The notes beneath the pieces are model-generated. The model had not been told where the DNA came from and ran no database searches. It saw only the letters and a list, made by a program, of their open reading frames with translations. Position numbers and translations under genes: made by a program. DNA of 64,000 nucleotides, taken from positions 124,001 through 188,000 of the forward strand of contig NZ_MPTA01000004.1 in assembly GCF_001939075.1 (NCBI RefSeq), given 5' to 3'. Numbering within the stretch: position 1 is the first letter of the stretch; each line of letters opens with the position of its first letter. This stretch comes from Paenisporosarcina indica. Lineage in GTDB: Bacteria; Bacillota; Bacilli; Bacillales_A; Planococcaceae. Below, one piece after another: positions 8,443-16,983 of this stretch.

Positions 8443-9390
8443 TTATTTGAAATAGGTCTCTAAATCATCGAGCATCAATTCAGCAGCTAAGTAACCACCT
8501 GCAGTATTCCAGATGACATCGTCCACTTTATATACTTTTTTCGCTTTTGCGACTTCAAGGTTTTGGAACAAAGGATCATTAATCCACTCATCTTCTAATT
8601 TTGTTGCTTCTTTATCACCAGTTTCATACGTAAAGTAGAACAAAATGTCGCCATCCATTGCTGGTATACGCTCTTTTGTTACACCCTTTTCTGCAAAATC
8701 AGGTAAGTCTTGCTCCTCAGGACGTGCAAAACCAAGTTGTTCCAAAATTACGCCTGAGAACGAATCTTTATGGTATATACGTACATCTCCAGCCATAAAG
8801 CGAACCATTGAAACTTCTTGTTGTGTTTGGTCACCTAAAGTTGTTTTTAACCCTTCGATACGATTGTTATAAGCATCTAATTTCTCTTGTCCAATATCTT
8901 CTTTATTAATTGCTTTTGAGTAAAGTTTAAAGTTTTCTTGCCAGTCGCCACGTAAAGTTTCAGCGAAGACCGTTGGAGCAATTTTGCTTAACTGATCGTA
9001 CACTTTTTCCTGACGCATTTTGTTTCCTATGATTAAGTCAGGTTTCAACGCTGCGATCGCTTCCAATGAAGGTTCTGACTCGGTTCCTACGGATTTTGTA
9101 TCTTTTAACTGGTCTGCAGTATGTTTATACCATGTATCTCCTGTAAATGCTTCGGCAGCTCCAACAGGTGTGATTCCCATAGCCAGTACCGCTTCTACGC
9201 CTTCATTCGTTAACACCACTATGCGCTTCGGTTCCCCTTCGATCGTTGTTTCCCCCATTGCATGTGTGACTGTGTAACTTTCTTCTTTTACTTTATCTTC
9301 ACCACTTATCGTAGTTTTTTCTTCTTTTTTACCACATGCCGCTAAAAAGATAAGCATGAAAGCTATCAAAATAAGACCTATTTTTTTCAT
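8443..9390 (-). CDS. iron-siderophore ABC transporter substrate-binding lipoprotein
   Basis: 315 aa. Lipoprotein signal peptide with lipobox LAAC at about 16-19, then a charged linker and a type III periplasmic-binding fold (GEPKRIVVLTNEGVEAVLAMG; SLEAIAALKPDLIIG), as in the YfiY/YhfQ/FhuD group. It would be anchored outside the membrane and deliver ferric siderophore to the divergent FecCD permeases at 9508-11547. A Fur box lies between the two units. Which siderophore is bound cannot be read from sequence. Confidence 0.9.
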   Translation of the reverse strand: MKKIGLILIAFMLIFLAACGKKEEKTTISGEDKVKEESYTVTHAMGETTIEGEPKRIVVLTNEGVEAVLAMGITPVGAAEAFTGDTWYKHTADQLKDTKSVGTESEPSLEAIAALKPDLIIGNKMRQEKVYDQLSKIAPTVFAETLRGDWQENFKLYSKAINKEDIGQEKLDAYNNRIEGLKTTLGDQTQQEVSMVRFMAGDVRIYHKDSFSGVILEQLGFARPEEQDLPDFAEKGVTKERIPAMDGDILFYFTYETGDKEATKLEDEWINDPLFQNLEVAKAKKVYKVDDVIWNTAGGYLAAELMLDDLETYFK

Positions 9391-9418
9391 ATTATTTCCC
9401 CCTTTTCACTACGTAATT

Positions 9419-9437
9419 GAGAATGAAAATCATTTAC
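9419..9437. promoter_or_regulatory. Fur box in the divergent siderophore promoter
   Basis: The 19 bases gagaatgaaaatcatttac match the classical Fur consensus at 15 of 19 positions. The site overlaps the -35 (TTTACA, 9433-9438) of a plus-strand promoter with -10 TACGAT at 9456-9461 (17-bp spacer), and lies 29 bp upstream of the lipoprotein start. Repression of both units under iron repletion is expected. Confidence 0.75.
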
Positions 9438-9507
9438 AATTAGTACTTTATATGCTACGATTTTATTTGTCAACAAACGATTAAAATATATGATTCAGAG
9501 GTTGCTT

Positions 9508-10506
9508 ATGTTACATACAAATACCACCCGTGGATGGGGAATTGTTATTGGTACGACACTCATCCTTTTACTCATGAGTGCAAGCTTGGTATATGGATAC
9601 ACAAATACAACATGGATCGACGCATACTTAGCTTTATTTGATCCAACTACTTCAAATAAACATCTCATTATTCGTGACGTTCGGTTACCACGTGCGTTGA
9701 TTGCAGCATTCGTCGGTGCGTGTCTTGGTGTCTCTGGTGCAATTATGCAGTCCATCACCAGAAATCCACTTTCTTCCCCCAGCATACTTGGTATAAATGC
9801 AGGTGCCAGCTTTTTTGTTGTGGTTGGGGTCGTTTTTTTGTCTGTACAAAGCCTGCAATCTTATATGTGGCTTAGTTTTGCAGGAGCAACTTTTGCTTTT
9901 CTATTGGTCTTTATCTTAAGCAGTACGGGTCGCGAGGGGCTAACACCTCTTAAATTAACATTGGCCGGCTCGGCAATTACCGCCTTATTCACATCATTTA
10001 CACAAGGCCTTTTGGTCCTGAATGAAACTGCACTTGATCAAGTTTTATTTTGGCTTGCTGGTTCAGTAGCTAACCGACCACTGGAATTATTGTTTCATGC
10101 ATTACCATACATTATTGTGGCTCTCTTAATTGTATTCTTTAGAGCAAAAGAATTAAATGTACTAAGTATCGGAGATGATGTTGCGGTTGGTCTTGGTCAA
10201 CGAACTGCTTGGATTAAGTTTACTTTTGGTACTTGTGCAGTTGTTTTGGCAGGATCTGCTGTCGCTGTTGCTGGTCCAATTGGTTTCGTCGGTATTATTA
10301 TTCCTCATTTAATCCGTTCACTTGTCGGTCTAGACCACCGGTGGATTCTTCCTTATTCCGCACTAGGCGGGGCAGCTCTTTTACTGATTGCAGATATAGG
10401 AAGTCGTTATGTCTTAATGCCGCAAGAACTGCCTGTAGGTGTAATGACTGCTCTTATCGGGGTGCCTTTCTTTATTTTCGTGGCACGCAGAAAGCTGGGG
10501 ATCTAG
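9508..10506 (+). CDS. FecCD-type iron-siderophore permease, subunit 1
   Basis: 332 aa from the ATG at 9508 (AGAGG ribosome site); an in-frame ATG at 9490 lacks one. Polytopic with about nine to ten helices, and the family signatures VRLPRALIAAFVGACLG, GAIMQSITRNPLSSPSILG and GPIGFVGIIIPHL. Forms the membrane channel with the next gene. No ATPase gene is present here; in B. subtilis the similar YfiZ-YfhA permease borrows the YusV ATPase, so a shared ATPase elsewhere is likely. Confidence 0.9.
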   Translation: MLHTNTTRGWGIVIGTTLILLLMSASLVYGYTNTTWIDAYLALFDPTTSNKHLIIRDVRLPRALIAAFVGACLGVSGAIMQSITRNPLSSPSILGINAGASFFVVVGVVFLSVQSLQSYMWLSFAGATFAFLLVFILSSTGREGLTPLKLTLAGSAITALFTSFTQGLLVLNETALDQVLFWLAGSVANRPLELLFHALPYIIVALLIVFFRAKELNVLSIGDDVAVGLGQRTAWIKFTFGTCAVVLAGSAVAVAGPIGFVGIIIPHLIRSLVGLDHRWILPYSALGGAALLLIADIGSRYVLMPQELPVGVMTALIGVPFFIFVARRKLGI

Positions 10507-10509
10507 CCA

Positions 10510-11547
10510 ATGAAAATTTTCAATCATCTTGAATTTATACGTCGTCCGATTTATGCTACGATCCTTGTCTTTCTTGTCGTCATTACAGTCATGATTTTAT
10601 CTGCGGGTTCTGGGGAATTCCCCTTGTCTCCGTTGAACGTAGTATCTGCCCTATTTGGTTACGGAGATGGGTTTAATCAAACGATACTGATTGACTTTAG
10701 GCTACCGCGAATCGTACTAGCTCTTTTTGTCGGAATGTCTCTTGCTGTATCGGGGGCTATCTTACAAGGCATTACGAAAAACCCACTGGCATCACCTGAT
10801 TTAATAGGAGTCACTGCTGGAGCTTCATTCGCTGTAGTACTGTTTTTAACACTATTCTCAGATGAAAATAATTCATTAACCGTGAGTATTCAGTGGTTAC
10901 CTTTATTCGCCTTTTTAGGAGCTACTATCACCGCACTTGTTGTTTTCTTATTGTCCTGGAAAAATGGGATTGCACCTTTTCGACTTTTGTTAATCGGGAT
11001 TGCCGTAGCCGCCTTCATGCAAGCAGGTACGACCATTTGGATATTGCTGGGTCCGATTTATCAAGCAAGCCAAGCAACTATTTGGACGACCGGTAGTATA
11101 TATGGGGCAAATTGGTCACAAGTTTCCGTGTTGATTCCGTGGGCCATTTTATTAATCGCTATTTCTCTTTTACTGAGACGACAAATGAATATTTTAGAAC
11201 TTGGGGATGATATTGCAACAGGAGTTGGATCACGGGTCCAAAGAAACCGTGTACTTTTGCTATTAGTAAGCACAGGATTAACAGGCATTGCAGTCGCTTT
11301 CGCAGGAGGCATCGGTTTTGTTGGATTGCTTGCCCCTCATATTGCAAGAAGAATTGTAGGGCCTAAGTTTCAATCAATGGTGTTATTTTCTGCTGGTATA
11401 GGGGCATTACTCGTCCTCATTGCCGATTGGATTGGACGGGTTGCATTTGCTCCCATTGAGGTTCCTGCGGGTGTTTGGACAGCTGCTGTTGGAGCACCTT
11501 ATTTCATTTTCTTATTAATTACGCAGAGGAAAAAGGGTGGAGCTTAA
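10510..11547 (+). CDS. FecCD-type iron-siderophore permease, subunit 2
   Basis: 345 aa, starting 3 bases after the first permease stop. Same family signatures (DFRLPRIVLALFVGMSLA, GAILQGITKNPLASPDLIG, GGIGFVGLLAPH). Pairs with the preceding subunit to import the substrate presented by the 8443-9390 lipoprotein. The stop TAA overlaps the ATG of the following reductase-like gene (TAATG), showing translational coupling. Confidence 0.9.
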   Translation: MKIFNHLEFIRRPIYATILVFLVVITVMILSAGSGEFPLSPLNVVSALFGYGDGFNQTILIDFRLPRIVLALFVGMSLAVSGAILQGITKNPLASPDLIGVTAGASFAVVLFLTLFSDENNSLTVSIQWLPLFAFLGATITALVVFLLSWKNGIAPFRLLLIGIAVAAFMQAGTTIWILLGPIYQASQATIWTTGSIYGANWSQVSVLIPWAILLIAISLLLRRQMNILELGDDIATGVGSRVQRNRVLLLLVSTGLTGIAVAFAGGIGFVGLLAPHIARRIVGPKFQSMVLFSAGIGALLVLIADWIGRVAFAPIEVPAGVWTAAVGAPYFIFLLITQRKKGGA

Positions 11548-12212
11548 TGCAAAGTGCTATAAGGAATGATATGTCCACAAATTTTCGTTGGTATCACACT
11601 CAATCGGCTATGGACAAATTGACATTGTCAGAATTGTTTAACGAATCCATTCGCGATCAGCATATAATTCGACTAATGACCGAATTTGGTAGTCCCAGCA
11701 GAGCTCATGCTGTTTCAATGACCGTCAAACGTATCGGTTACATGGCTGCTCTAATGATTTATGCTCGGATTAAGCACTCTGTCTTAATAAGCCCTAATGA
11801 ATGTAAATTCATCACGATTTACGAAGAATCATCAAAAGCAAGTTGGCAACCTGTTTATTCATTTCCACTTGAAACTGCCGAACGAGGTCTCTCCACTGTT
11901 GAATGGATTACAAGAGAATTGTATGCGAAAACACTTGTCCCTTTAATTGAACTTTTTGCAAAAGAAAAAGGAATTTCACGTGTGGTATTATTTGAAAATA
12001 TATATACCTATATGAAATGGATTTTCATTTCAAAACTTCAAGATGACCTTACTTTCCAACAGTTGAACAAGACACCCGCTAGTGATTATGGCCTGCAGAA
12101 ACAGCATCCCTTAGCCCTTTATGAATGTGGACCGAGTGCATCACGAAAAACATGTTGCTTGTATTATCAAACACAAGGTGCTGTAAAACCTTGTAAAACA
12201 TGTCCTTTATAA
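11547..12212 (+). CDS. FhuF-like ferric-siderophore reductase / IucA-IucC C-terminal-like protein
   Basis: 221 aa; ATG at 11547 overlaps the permease stop and follows a GGGTGGA ribosome site. The C-terminus has CC-x10-C-x2-C (CCLYYQ then CKTC), the [2Fe-2S] ligand arrangement of FhuF-type reductases, on a domain related to the C-terminal part of IucA/IucC proteins. Such proteins release iron from imported ferric siderophores in the cytoplasm. Position at the end of the permease operon fits this. Confidence 0.8.
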   Translation: MQSAIRNDMSTNFRWYHTQSAMDKLTLSELFNESIRDQHIIRLMTEFGSPSRAHAVSMTVKRIGYMAALMIYARIKHSVLISPNECKFITIYEESSKASWQPVYSFPLETAERGLSTVEWITRELYAKTLVPLIELFAKEKGISRVVLFENIYTYMKWIFISKLQDDLTFQQLNKTPASDYGLQKQHPLALYECGPSASRKTCCLYYQTQGAVKPCKTCPL

Positions 12213-12250
12213 GAACAAGCTTGAGAGAAAAATCACTCAAGCTTGTTTTT
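12213..12250 (+). terminator. terminator of the siderophore permease operon
   Basis: Stem aacaagcttgag (12213-12224) against ctcaagcttgtt, followed by T6; immediately after the reductase stop. Confidence 0.9.
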
Positions 12251-12278
12251 TCATTTCGTAAAAGGAAATTTTGGGAAT

Positions 12279-13442
12279 TCATTCATTCGATACATACCCA
12301 GTTTTCTCTACCAGCTCTTGTCCTTCTTCAGATAATATCCAATCAATAAAATCCTGTGCATGTGGATTTTTTGTTCCAGCAGTAATGGCGTAAAATTCAG
12401 CTGTGATCGGATAGGTGCCGGACCGGATAGATTCTTTGTCTGGATAAACCCCATCAATTTCAAGTAATCGGATGTCATCATTGCTTACCATTTCAGTTGA
12501 AAAGAAGCGGTATGTATAACCAATGGCATTGCGGTAATTTTTATATTCCGTTACTTCGCTAATAATTCCGCCCATACCCGTGACGATATCCTTCGTAGGT
12601 GCTTCCATCATCACTTGAGATCCCATGAATTTTTCCGCTGCGGTTTGACTGCCACTATCAGCAGGACGCTGGAAAGTACGGATTGCATTATTTTTTCCGC
12701 CAACATCTTTCCAATTTGTTACTTTCCCGGAATAGATTTCCCTAATTTGGTCACTTGTTAAACCTTTGATTGAGTTTTTCGTATGGACAAAATATACAAA
12801 TGCTTCCTTACCTATTGGTGTCATTTTTAGTGTAACCCCACGAGCTTTTGCATAATTTAGTTGTGCTTCGGATGGACCAGCCACAAAAATAATGTCTACA
12901 GTACCTTTGATCAAGTTGTTATAAGCCTGATCCGTTTTTGTCGACATTACGGTCTGACCATCGAATGTGTACTCGTTTTTGGGATAGGTAGCCTGTGCAA
13001 AAGCTGAATACAAAGGATACAGTGCAGTCGCACCATCCAATTTGAGTAGATTATCGTTCGGTAATTGCAATGATGCTTTCTTTTCTAATGTCGCCGCTTT
13101 CGTTCCTTCCATATTCGGTTGATATTGCACCAAATTCACTTCTGCACTCACTGTATCCACATTTTCATGATATAAATCTTTAGCCAAATAGCCACCTGTA
13201 CAAACAAAGAGTAATGCTATGGTTATTAATAAACCTTTCTTTCCATTATTCCTTTTTAATAAACCAAAGGTATAAAATACACACAGTAAAAAAGCAGAAA
13301 AACCTATTGCTATTATGAACGGAAGAACTGCTAACTTCCCTCCCATGAGCAGCCAATAAAGCACTCCAAACCCTGTAAAAAAGCTAATAACTATGAATAT
13401 AACAATGCTGTATACGATATGGTAAATCATTTTGATTTTCAA
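12279..13442 (-). CDS. membrane-anchored PstS-like substrate-binding protein
   Basis: 387 aa. Three hydrophobic helices (about 4-30, 36-63, 71-88) precede a PstS-like phosphate-binding fold starting at LDGATALYPLYSAF and including DIIFVAGPSEAQL, YFVHTKNSIKGLT, SGKVTNWKDVGG and RPADSGSQ. Ordinary PstS proteins are secreted lipoproteins; here the domain is tethered by several helices and no pstCAB genes are nearby. It may sense or buffer phosphate (or another oxyanion) at the surface rather than feed a transporter. Function is inference. Confidence 0.75.
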   Translation of the reverse strand: MKIKMIYHIVYSIVIFIVISFFTGFGVLYWLLMGGKLAVLPFIIAIGFSAFLLCVFYTFGLLKRNNGKKGLLITIALLFVCTGGYLAKDLYHENVDTVSAEVNLVQYQPNMEGTKAATLEKKASLQLPNDNLLKLDGATALYPLYSAFAQATYPKNEYTFDGQTVMSTKTDQAYNNLIKGTVDIIFVAGPSEAQLNYAKARGVTLKMTPIGKEAFVYFVHTKNSIKGLTSDQIREIYSGKVTNWKDVGGKNNAIRTFQRPADSGSQTAAEKFMGSQVMMEAPTKDIVTGMGGIISEVTEYKNYRNAIGYTYRFFSTEMVSNDDIRLLEIDGVYPDKESIRSGTYPITAEFYAITAGTKNPHAQDFIDWILSEEGQELVEKTGYVSNE

Positions 13443-13566
13443 AAAAAGTCCCCCAGTACTCTCGAATATTATCTACTTAAATTCGAGTGTAATTGGAGGA
13501 ATCCCTTTAATTTGTTAGATATTCTATTTAATTGGTGATGACATCAGCTTTCTTTAAGAAAGCAAA

Positions 13567-13596
13567 AAAAGGTGAGACTTTTAGACTCACCTTTTT
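13567..13596 (-). terminator. terminator of the LysM/3D gene
   Basis: Stem aaaggtgag...ctcaccttt with short loop, T-run on the minus strand, 8 bases downstream of the stop at 13604. Confidence 0.8.
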
Positions 13597-13603
13597 CGTT
13601 TTA

Positions 13604-14398
13604 TTAATCTAGTATTTTGATTTGTACTGTTTGACGTCCCCAGTTAAGAGCATCATCTTGCTCTGGAATAAAGACATCAATGATATTTCCTTTTATCGCA
13701 CTACCAACATCCCCTGCGATTGCTTCACCGTAACCTTCAACCCACACTCTTGATCCAAGTGGAATTACTGTTGGATCTACCGCAATGACTTTTTGGTTCG
13801 GATTTGAACGCAAATCAATCCCAGTAGAAGTTACACCAGAACATCCTTCACAAAATGCTGTATATGCTGTTGCTGTGACTGTCATTTCTTTTGTTGCAGA
13901 CGAAGTTGGAGCCACAACTGGTTCTGATTCTTTTGCTGGAGCGGGTGCTGCTTTCGTTGTTGTTTTAGCTGTTTCTGGAGCTTGTGTTTTCGCTACTTCA
14001 GGTTCAGACTGCACAGTTGTATGAGCTGAATCAACTTTTGAACCTTCAAGTACTAGTTCTTCCCCAGTAATAATCAAATCTGATGAAAGATTATTATTCT
14101 TCTTTATCTCATTTACTGATAAACCATAGTTTTCAGCAATAGATGATAGTGTATCGCCTTTAATAACGATATGGACTTTCACAGAGTCTTCTACTTTCAG
14201 TTGTTGAGCTGGATATATAAGAGTAGAATCTAAATCGTTCCAAGTTTGTAATTCTGTTACGCTTACATTATTGGCTTGTGAAATCGCCCATAATGTATCT
14301 CCTGATTGTACCGTATGAACGCTTGAAGCGAATGCTTGGTTTGCCGTTCCTACTGATAATGCTGCAATTGCAGTTAGTGCAACGATGTGTTTTTTCAT
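13604..14398 (-). CDS. LysM and 3D domain cell-wall protein (YocH-like)
   Basis: 264 aa from the ATG at 14398, preceded by AAGGAGG; the frame is open to 14488 but without a start signal. A Sec signal peptide ends near AFA, then two LysM repeats (HTVQSGDTLWAISQ; HIVIKGDTLSSIAE), a Thr/Ala/Pro-rich linker and a C-terminal 3D domain with its three Asp (GIDLR; AVDPTVIPLGSRVW; GDVGSAIKGNIIDVF). LysM binds peptidoglycan; 3D domains resemble lytic transglycosylases. Probably a secreted wall-remodelling enzyme or Rpf/YocH-type factor. Confidence 0.88.
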   Translation of the reverse strand: MKKHIVALTAIAALSVGTANQAFASSVHTVQSGDTLWAISQANNVSVTELQTWNDLDSTLIYPAQQLKVEDSVKVHIVIKGDTLSSIAENYGLSVNEIKKNNNLSSDLIITGEELVLEGSKVDSAHTTVQSEPEVAKTQAPETAKTTTKAAPAPAKESEPVVAPTSSATKEMTVTATAYTAFCEGCSGVTSTGIDLRSNPNQKVIAVDPTVIPLGSRVWVEGYGEAIAGDVGSAIKGNIIDVFIPEQDDALNWGRQTVQIKILD

Positions 14399-14783
14399 GT
14401 GATGAATTTCCTCCTTTTCACTAACAAGCAATAGCATACCACCCATAGATGACAAAACCATTGCAAGGCTGTGTGTGAAAGATATCAATTACATGACACC
14501 ATTTGTGCTTCTGTTTTATTTGTAATATATGGACTTTCTTCCTTTAAAAAATGATTTGGTGTTTATTGAAGCATTTTATGACATGTTCTGTATACTTAAT
14601 TATCAGACTAAATGCCAATTCATATCTCTAATGTAGTCGATTTGCCAAAAATAGATCTTCCCGCTTTTACCAATGGCATGCAGCACGACCACAGATTACA
14701 AAATGATTATACAGTAATAGCAAAAGCGGCTTACCTCTTTCGAAAGGTTCTTTTGCTATTGTGTATTTAGAATTCCCCCAAAA
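14399..14783. other. 385-bp intergenic region
   Basis: Holds the control region of the LysM/3D gene and, at 14716-14760, a long imperfect hairpin (aatagcaaaag against cttttgctatt) without a clear T-run. No ORF or RNA gene recognised. Confidence 0.5.
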
Positions 14784-15179
14784 TTAAAAACCAAATATTT
14801 GTTCTAGCCACATGGTCTTAAATGCGATAATTGCAAACACTAGTAATACAAGGCAGAAAAAAAGATGAATGATATATTCACGCTTCTGAGCTGCAAATTT
14901 CCATTCCATCCCTGCTCGAAATAGTTCTAGAATTAAGAAAAATAAAATGATCCATACCTGTAACCATTTGGATTCCGGAAATTGACTACTAAATAGGCTA
15001 TAACTGATTACCATAACTACTAATAGAATGATTTCTCCCCATCTATGAAACTTGTTCATATATCGTGACCGCTTCTTATCTCGTTTATCGATCTTGAACA
15101 CTTTCCGTATACCCATTTCTATGGCTGTCATTATCAGACCAACGATTACAAGAACAATAATAAATTTAACTAAGAACAA
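14784..15179 (-). CDS. DUF4181-type membrane protein
   Basis: 131 aa from a TTG at 15179 preceded by GGAGATG. Four predicted helices (about 3-22, 49-66, 73-90, 105-124) and a short basic cytoplasmic stretch KIDKRDKKRSRY between the first two, matching the DUF4181 family found in bacilli. Function unknown. Single gene. Confidence 0.7.
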   Translation of the reverse strand: MFLVKFIIVLVIVGLIMTAIEMGIRKVFKIDKRDKKRSRYMNKFHRWGEIILLVVMVISYSLFSSQFPESKWLQVWIILFFLILELFRAGMEWKFAAQKREYIIHLFFCLVLLVFAIIAFKTMWLEQIFGF

Positions 15180-15322
15180 TTTAGACCATCTCCAATCACT
15201 AATTCACCCTATTTACCTTTACTGTTATTTTCAGCAAAAAGTTTCAATAAATTAAATCATATTCCATCTACTTTTCGCAAAAATCCTTTAAACTAAATCA
15301 TATAACAACAAGGAGGGATATA

Positions 15323-15766
15323 GTGGCACTTCATTCTTTTCATTTAACAGCAGATTGGCCTGGTCTCCGTAACGACGTCGGCACAATTGAAACTGCAAAC
15401 TTACATACACAGATATCGATACCACCCGAAATGGATGGACCAGGTATTGGCACGAATCCCGATGAAATGCTATTAGGTGCTGCCGCAACATGTTATATCA
15501 TCACACTCGCTGCCATGTTAGAACGTAGCAAGATTGATAAAGGACAACTCACAATGACATCCGAAGGCATCGTTGACATCACTAACGGGGTTATTACGTA
15601 CAAAAAAATTATTCATCGACCTTATCTCATCCTGCAATCAGACAAAGATTTGGCTTTAGCACACAAGCTTGCTCAGAAAGCAGAAAGTTCTTGTATGATT
15701 AGCCGGGCACTAAAAGGAAATGTTGAGATAGAGTTAGAAGCAAAGATTGAAGTGGGATCAGTTTAA
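15323..15766 (+). CDS. OsmC family peroxiredoxin-like protein
   Basis: 147 aa; GTG start right after AAGGAGGG. The two redox Cys of the family are present (AAATCYIITLAAML and ESSCMISRAL), and the spacing fits OsmC/Ohr-type thiol peroxidases that reduce organic hydroperoxides. It is followed after 19 bases by an SDR gene in the same direction, likely one operon. Confidence 0.88.
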   Translation: MALHSFHLTADWPGLRNDVGTIETANLHTQISIPPEMDGPGIGTNPDEMLLGAAATCYIITLAAMLERSKIDKGQLTMTSEGIVDITNGVITYKKIIHRPYLILQSDKDLALAHKLAQKAESSCMISRALKGNVEIELEAKIEVGSV

Positions 15767-15785
15767 TAGAAAAGAGGGATATGAT

Positions 15786-16577
15786 ATGGATTTACAACTA
15801 AAAGATAAAATTGTAGTCGTAATGGCATCAAGTAAAGGTTTAGGCAAAGCAACTGCTCTGGAATTTGCCAAAGAAGGGGCAACGGTACTCTTATCCAGTC
15901 GTAGCGAAGAAACATTAACCCAGACGGTAGATGAAATTATACAACTGACGAATAATACGAAAATCTTTAGTAAAACATGTGACATGTCTTCAGTGGATGA
16001 TATCAATAATCTCTTCACTTGGATAACCTCAGAATTTGGTGGGGCTGATATACTAATTAACAATACAGGCGGTCCAACTGCAGGCGGTTTCAAGGATGTA
16101 GAGGATCAAGATTGGATGGCTGCATTCGAGAAAAATTTACTTAGTTATATTCGAACAACAAGAGCTGTGCTACCACATATGCAATCAAATAACTTTGGGC
16201 GAATTATCAATATATCGTCTTCATCAACAAAAGAGGTGATTGATGGTCTGATCTTATCAAATACTTTCCGTTCAGGTATGGTAGGATTCACAAAAAGTTT
16301 GGCTCGTGAATATGCGAAACATAATATTTTGGCAAACACGATAGGTCCTGGACGTATTGAAACAGACCGAATTACAGAACTAGATCAAATATCGGCTGAT
16401 CGGCAAGATGTCTCTTTTGAAGAAATTACAAAACGCAGCAAGAAAATGATTCCGATTGGGCGCTACGGACAACCAGAGGAATTTGCAAAAGTGGTTTGTT
16501 TTTTAGCTTCGCCAGCTAATACTTATATGACAGGTCAATCTCTTGTTATTGATGGTGGAATGCTAAAAGCACTTTAA
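15786..16577 (+). CDS. SDR-like protein lacking the canonical catalytic Tyr/Lys
   Basis: 263 aa from the ATG at 15786 (AAGAGGGA ribosome site). Resembles 3-oxoacyl-ACP reductases, with MASSKGLGKATA at the cofactor site, an NTGG in place of NNAG, and a normal C-terminal YMTGQSLVIDGG. Where classical members have Y-x3-K before the GxVGFTK helix, this protein has SNTFR, i.e. Ser and Arg. A known SDR subgroup has this altered site. Either it uses other residues or it is not a dehydrogenase. Cotranscribed with the OsmC gene. Confidence 0.82.
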   Translation: MDLQLKDKIVVVMASSKGLGKATALEFAKEGATVLLSSRSEETLTQTVDEIIQLTNNTKIFSKTCDMSSVDDINNLFTWITSEFGGADILINNTGGPTAGGFKDVEDQDWMAAFEKNLLSYIRTTRAVLPHMQSNNFGRIINISSSSTKEVIDGLILSNTFRSGMVGFTKSLAREYAKHNILANTIGPGRIETDRITELDQISADRQDVSFEEITKRSKKMIPIGRYGQPEEFAKVVCFLASPANTYMTGQSLVIDGGMLKAL

Positions 16578-16583
16578 TCCCAT

Positions 16584-16615
16584 GAACACCAACTTATTTG
16601 TGGTTGGTGTTTTTT
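16584..16615 (+). terminator. terminator of the osmC-SDR unit
   Basis: Stem aacaccaac / gttggtgtt with T6, shortly after the SDR stop. Confidence 0.85.
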
Positions 16616-16659
16616 ACATGCAAAAAAATCCGTCCTAGTATGTGAACGGATGTTTGAGC

Positions 16660-16971
16660 TTATTGAATTAAACCTTTTCCACCTTGAGGAACAAACGATT
16701 CGATTATTGCCATTCCTAAAATATGCGGGCGGCCTCTTTGTATTAACGTTTTTACGGCATCGAGTGATAGTGACGCTTTGTGTGCATCTTCATCCTGCCA
16801 AACTTCGGTAACCCAAATTGCATTTGGTTCTTCTTCTTTGACACTAACAATATACACTTCACATTCTTCTAGTGTATTCATCGCTTCAGCCGCTTCAAGT
16901 AATATACCTACTAATTCATCACGCTTATTTTCAACCGTAGTTATTTTCCCAAACATACCAAATTTACTCAT
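16660..16971 (-). CDS. antibiotic biosynthesis monooxygenase (ABM) domain protein
   Basis: 103 aa, one ABM dimeric alpha-beta barrel. It has the family pattern of an N-terminal strand (FGKITTVENKRDELVGILLEAAEAM), CEVYIVSVKEEEPNAIWVTEVWQDEDAH and a C-terminal strand. Members are cofactor-free quinol monooxygenases or related small oxygenases. AAGGAG before the ATG; ends the unit that begins with the PAS kinase gene (12-bp gap). Confidence 0.85.
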   Translation of the reverse strand: MSKFGMFGKITTVENKRDELVGILLEAAEAMNTLEECEVYIVSVKEEEPNAIWVTEVWQDEDAHKASLSLDAVKTLIQRGRPHILGMAIIESFVPQGGKGLIQ

Positions 16972-16983
16972 ATAGTGACTCCT

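Noticed and set aside
14399-14560. WalR binding site upstream of the LysM/3D gene, as for yocH
   Set aside because: No TGTWAH-N5-TGTWAH pair could be found on either strand.
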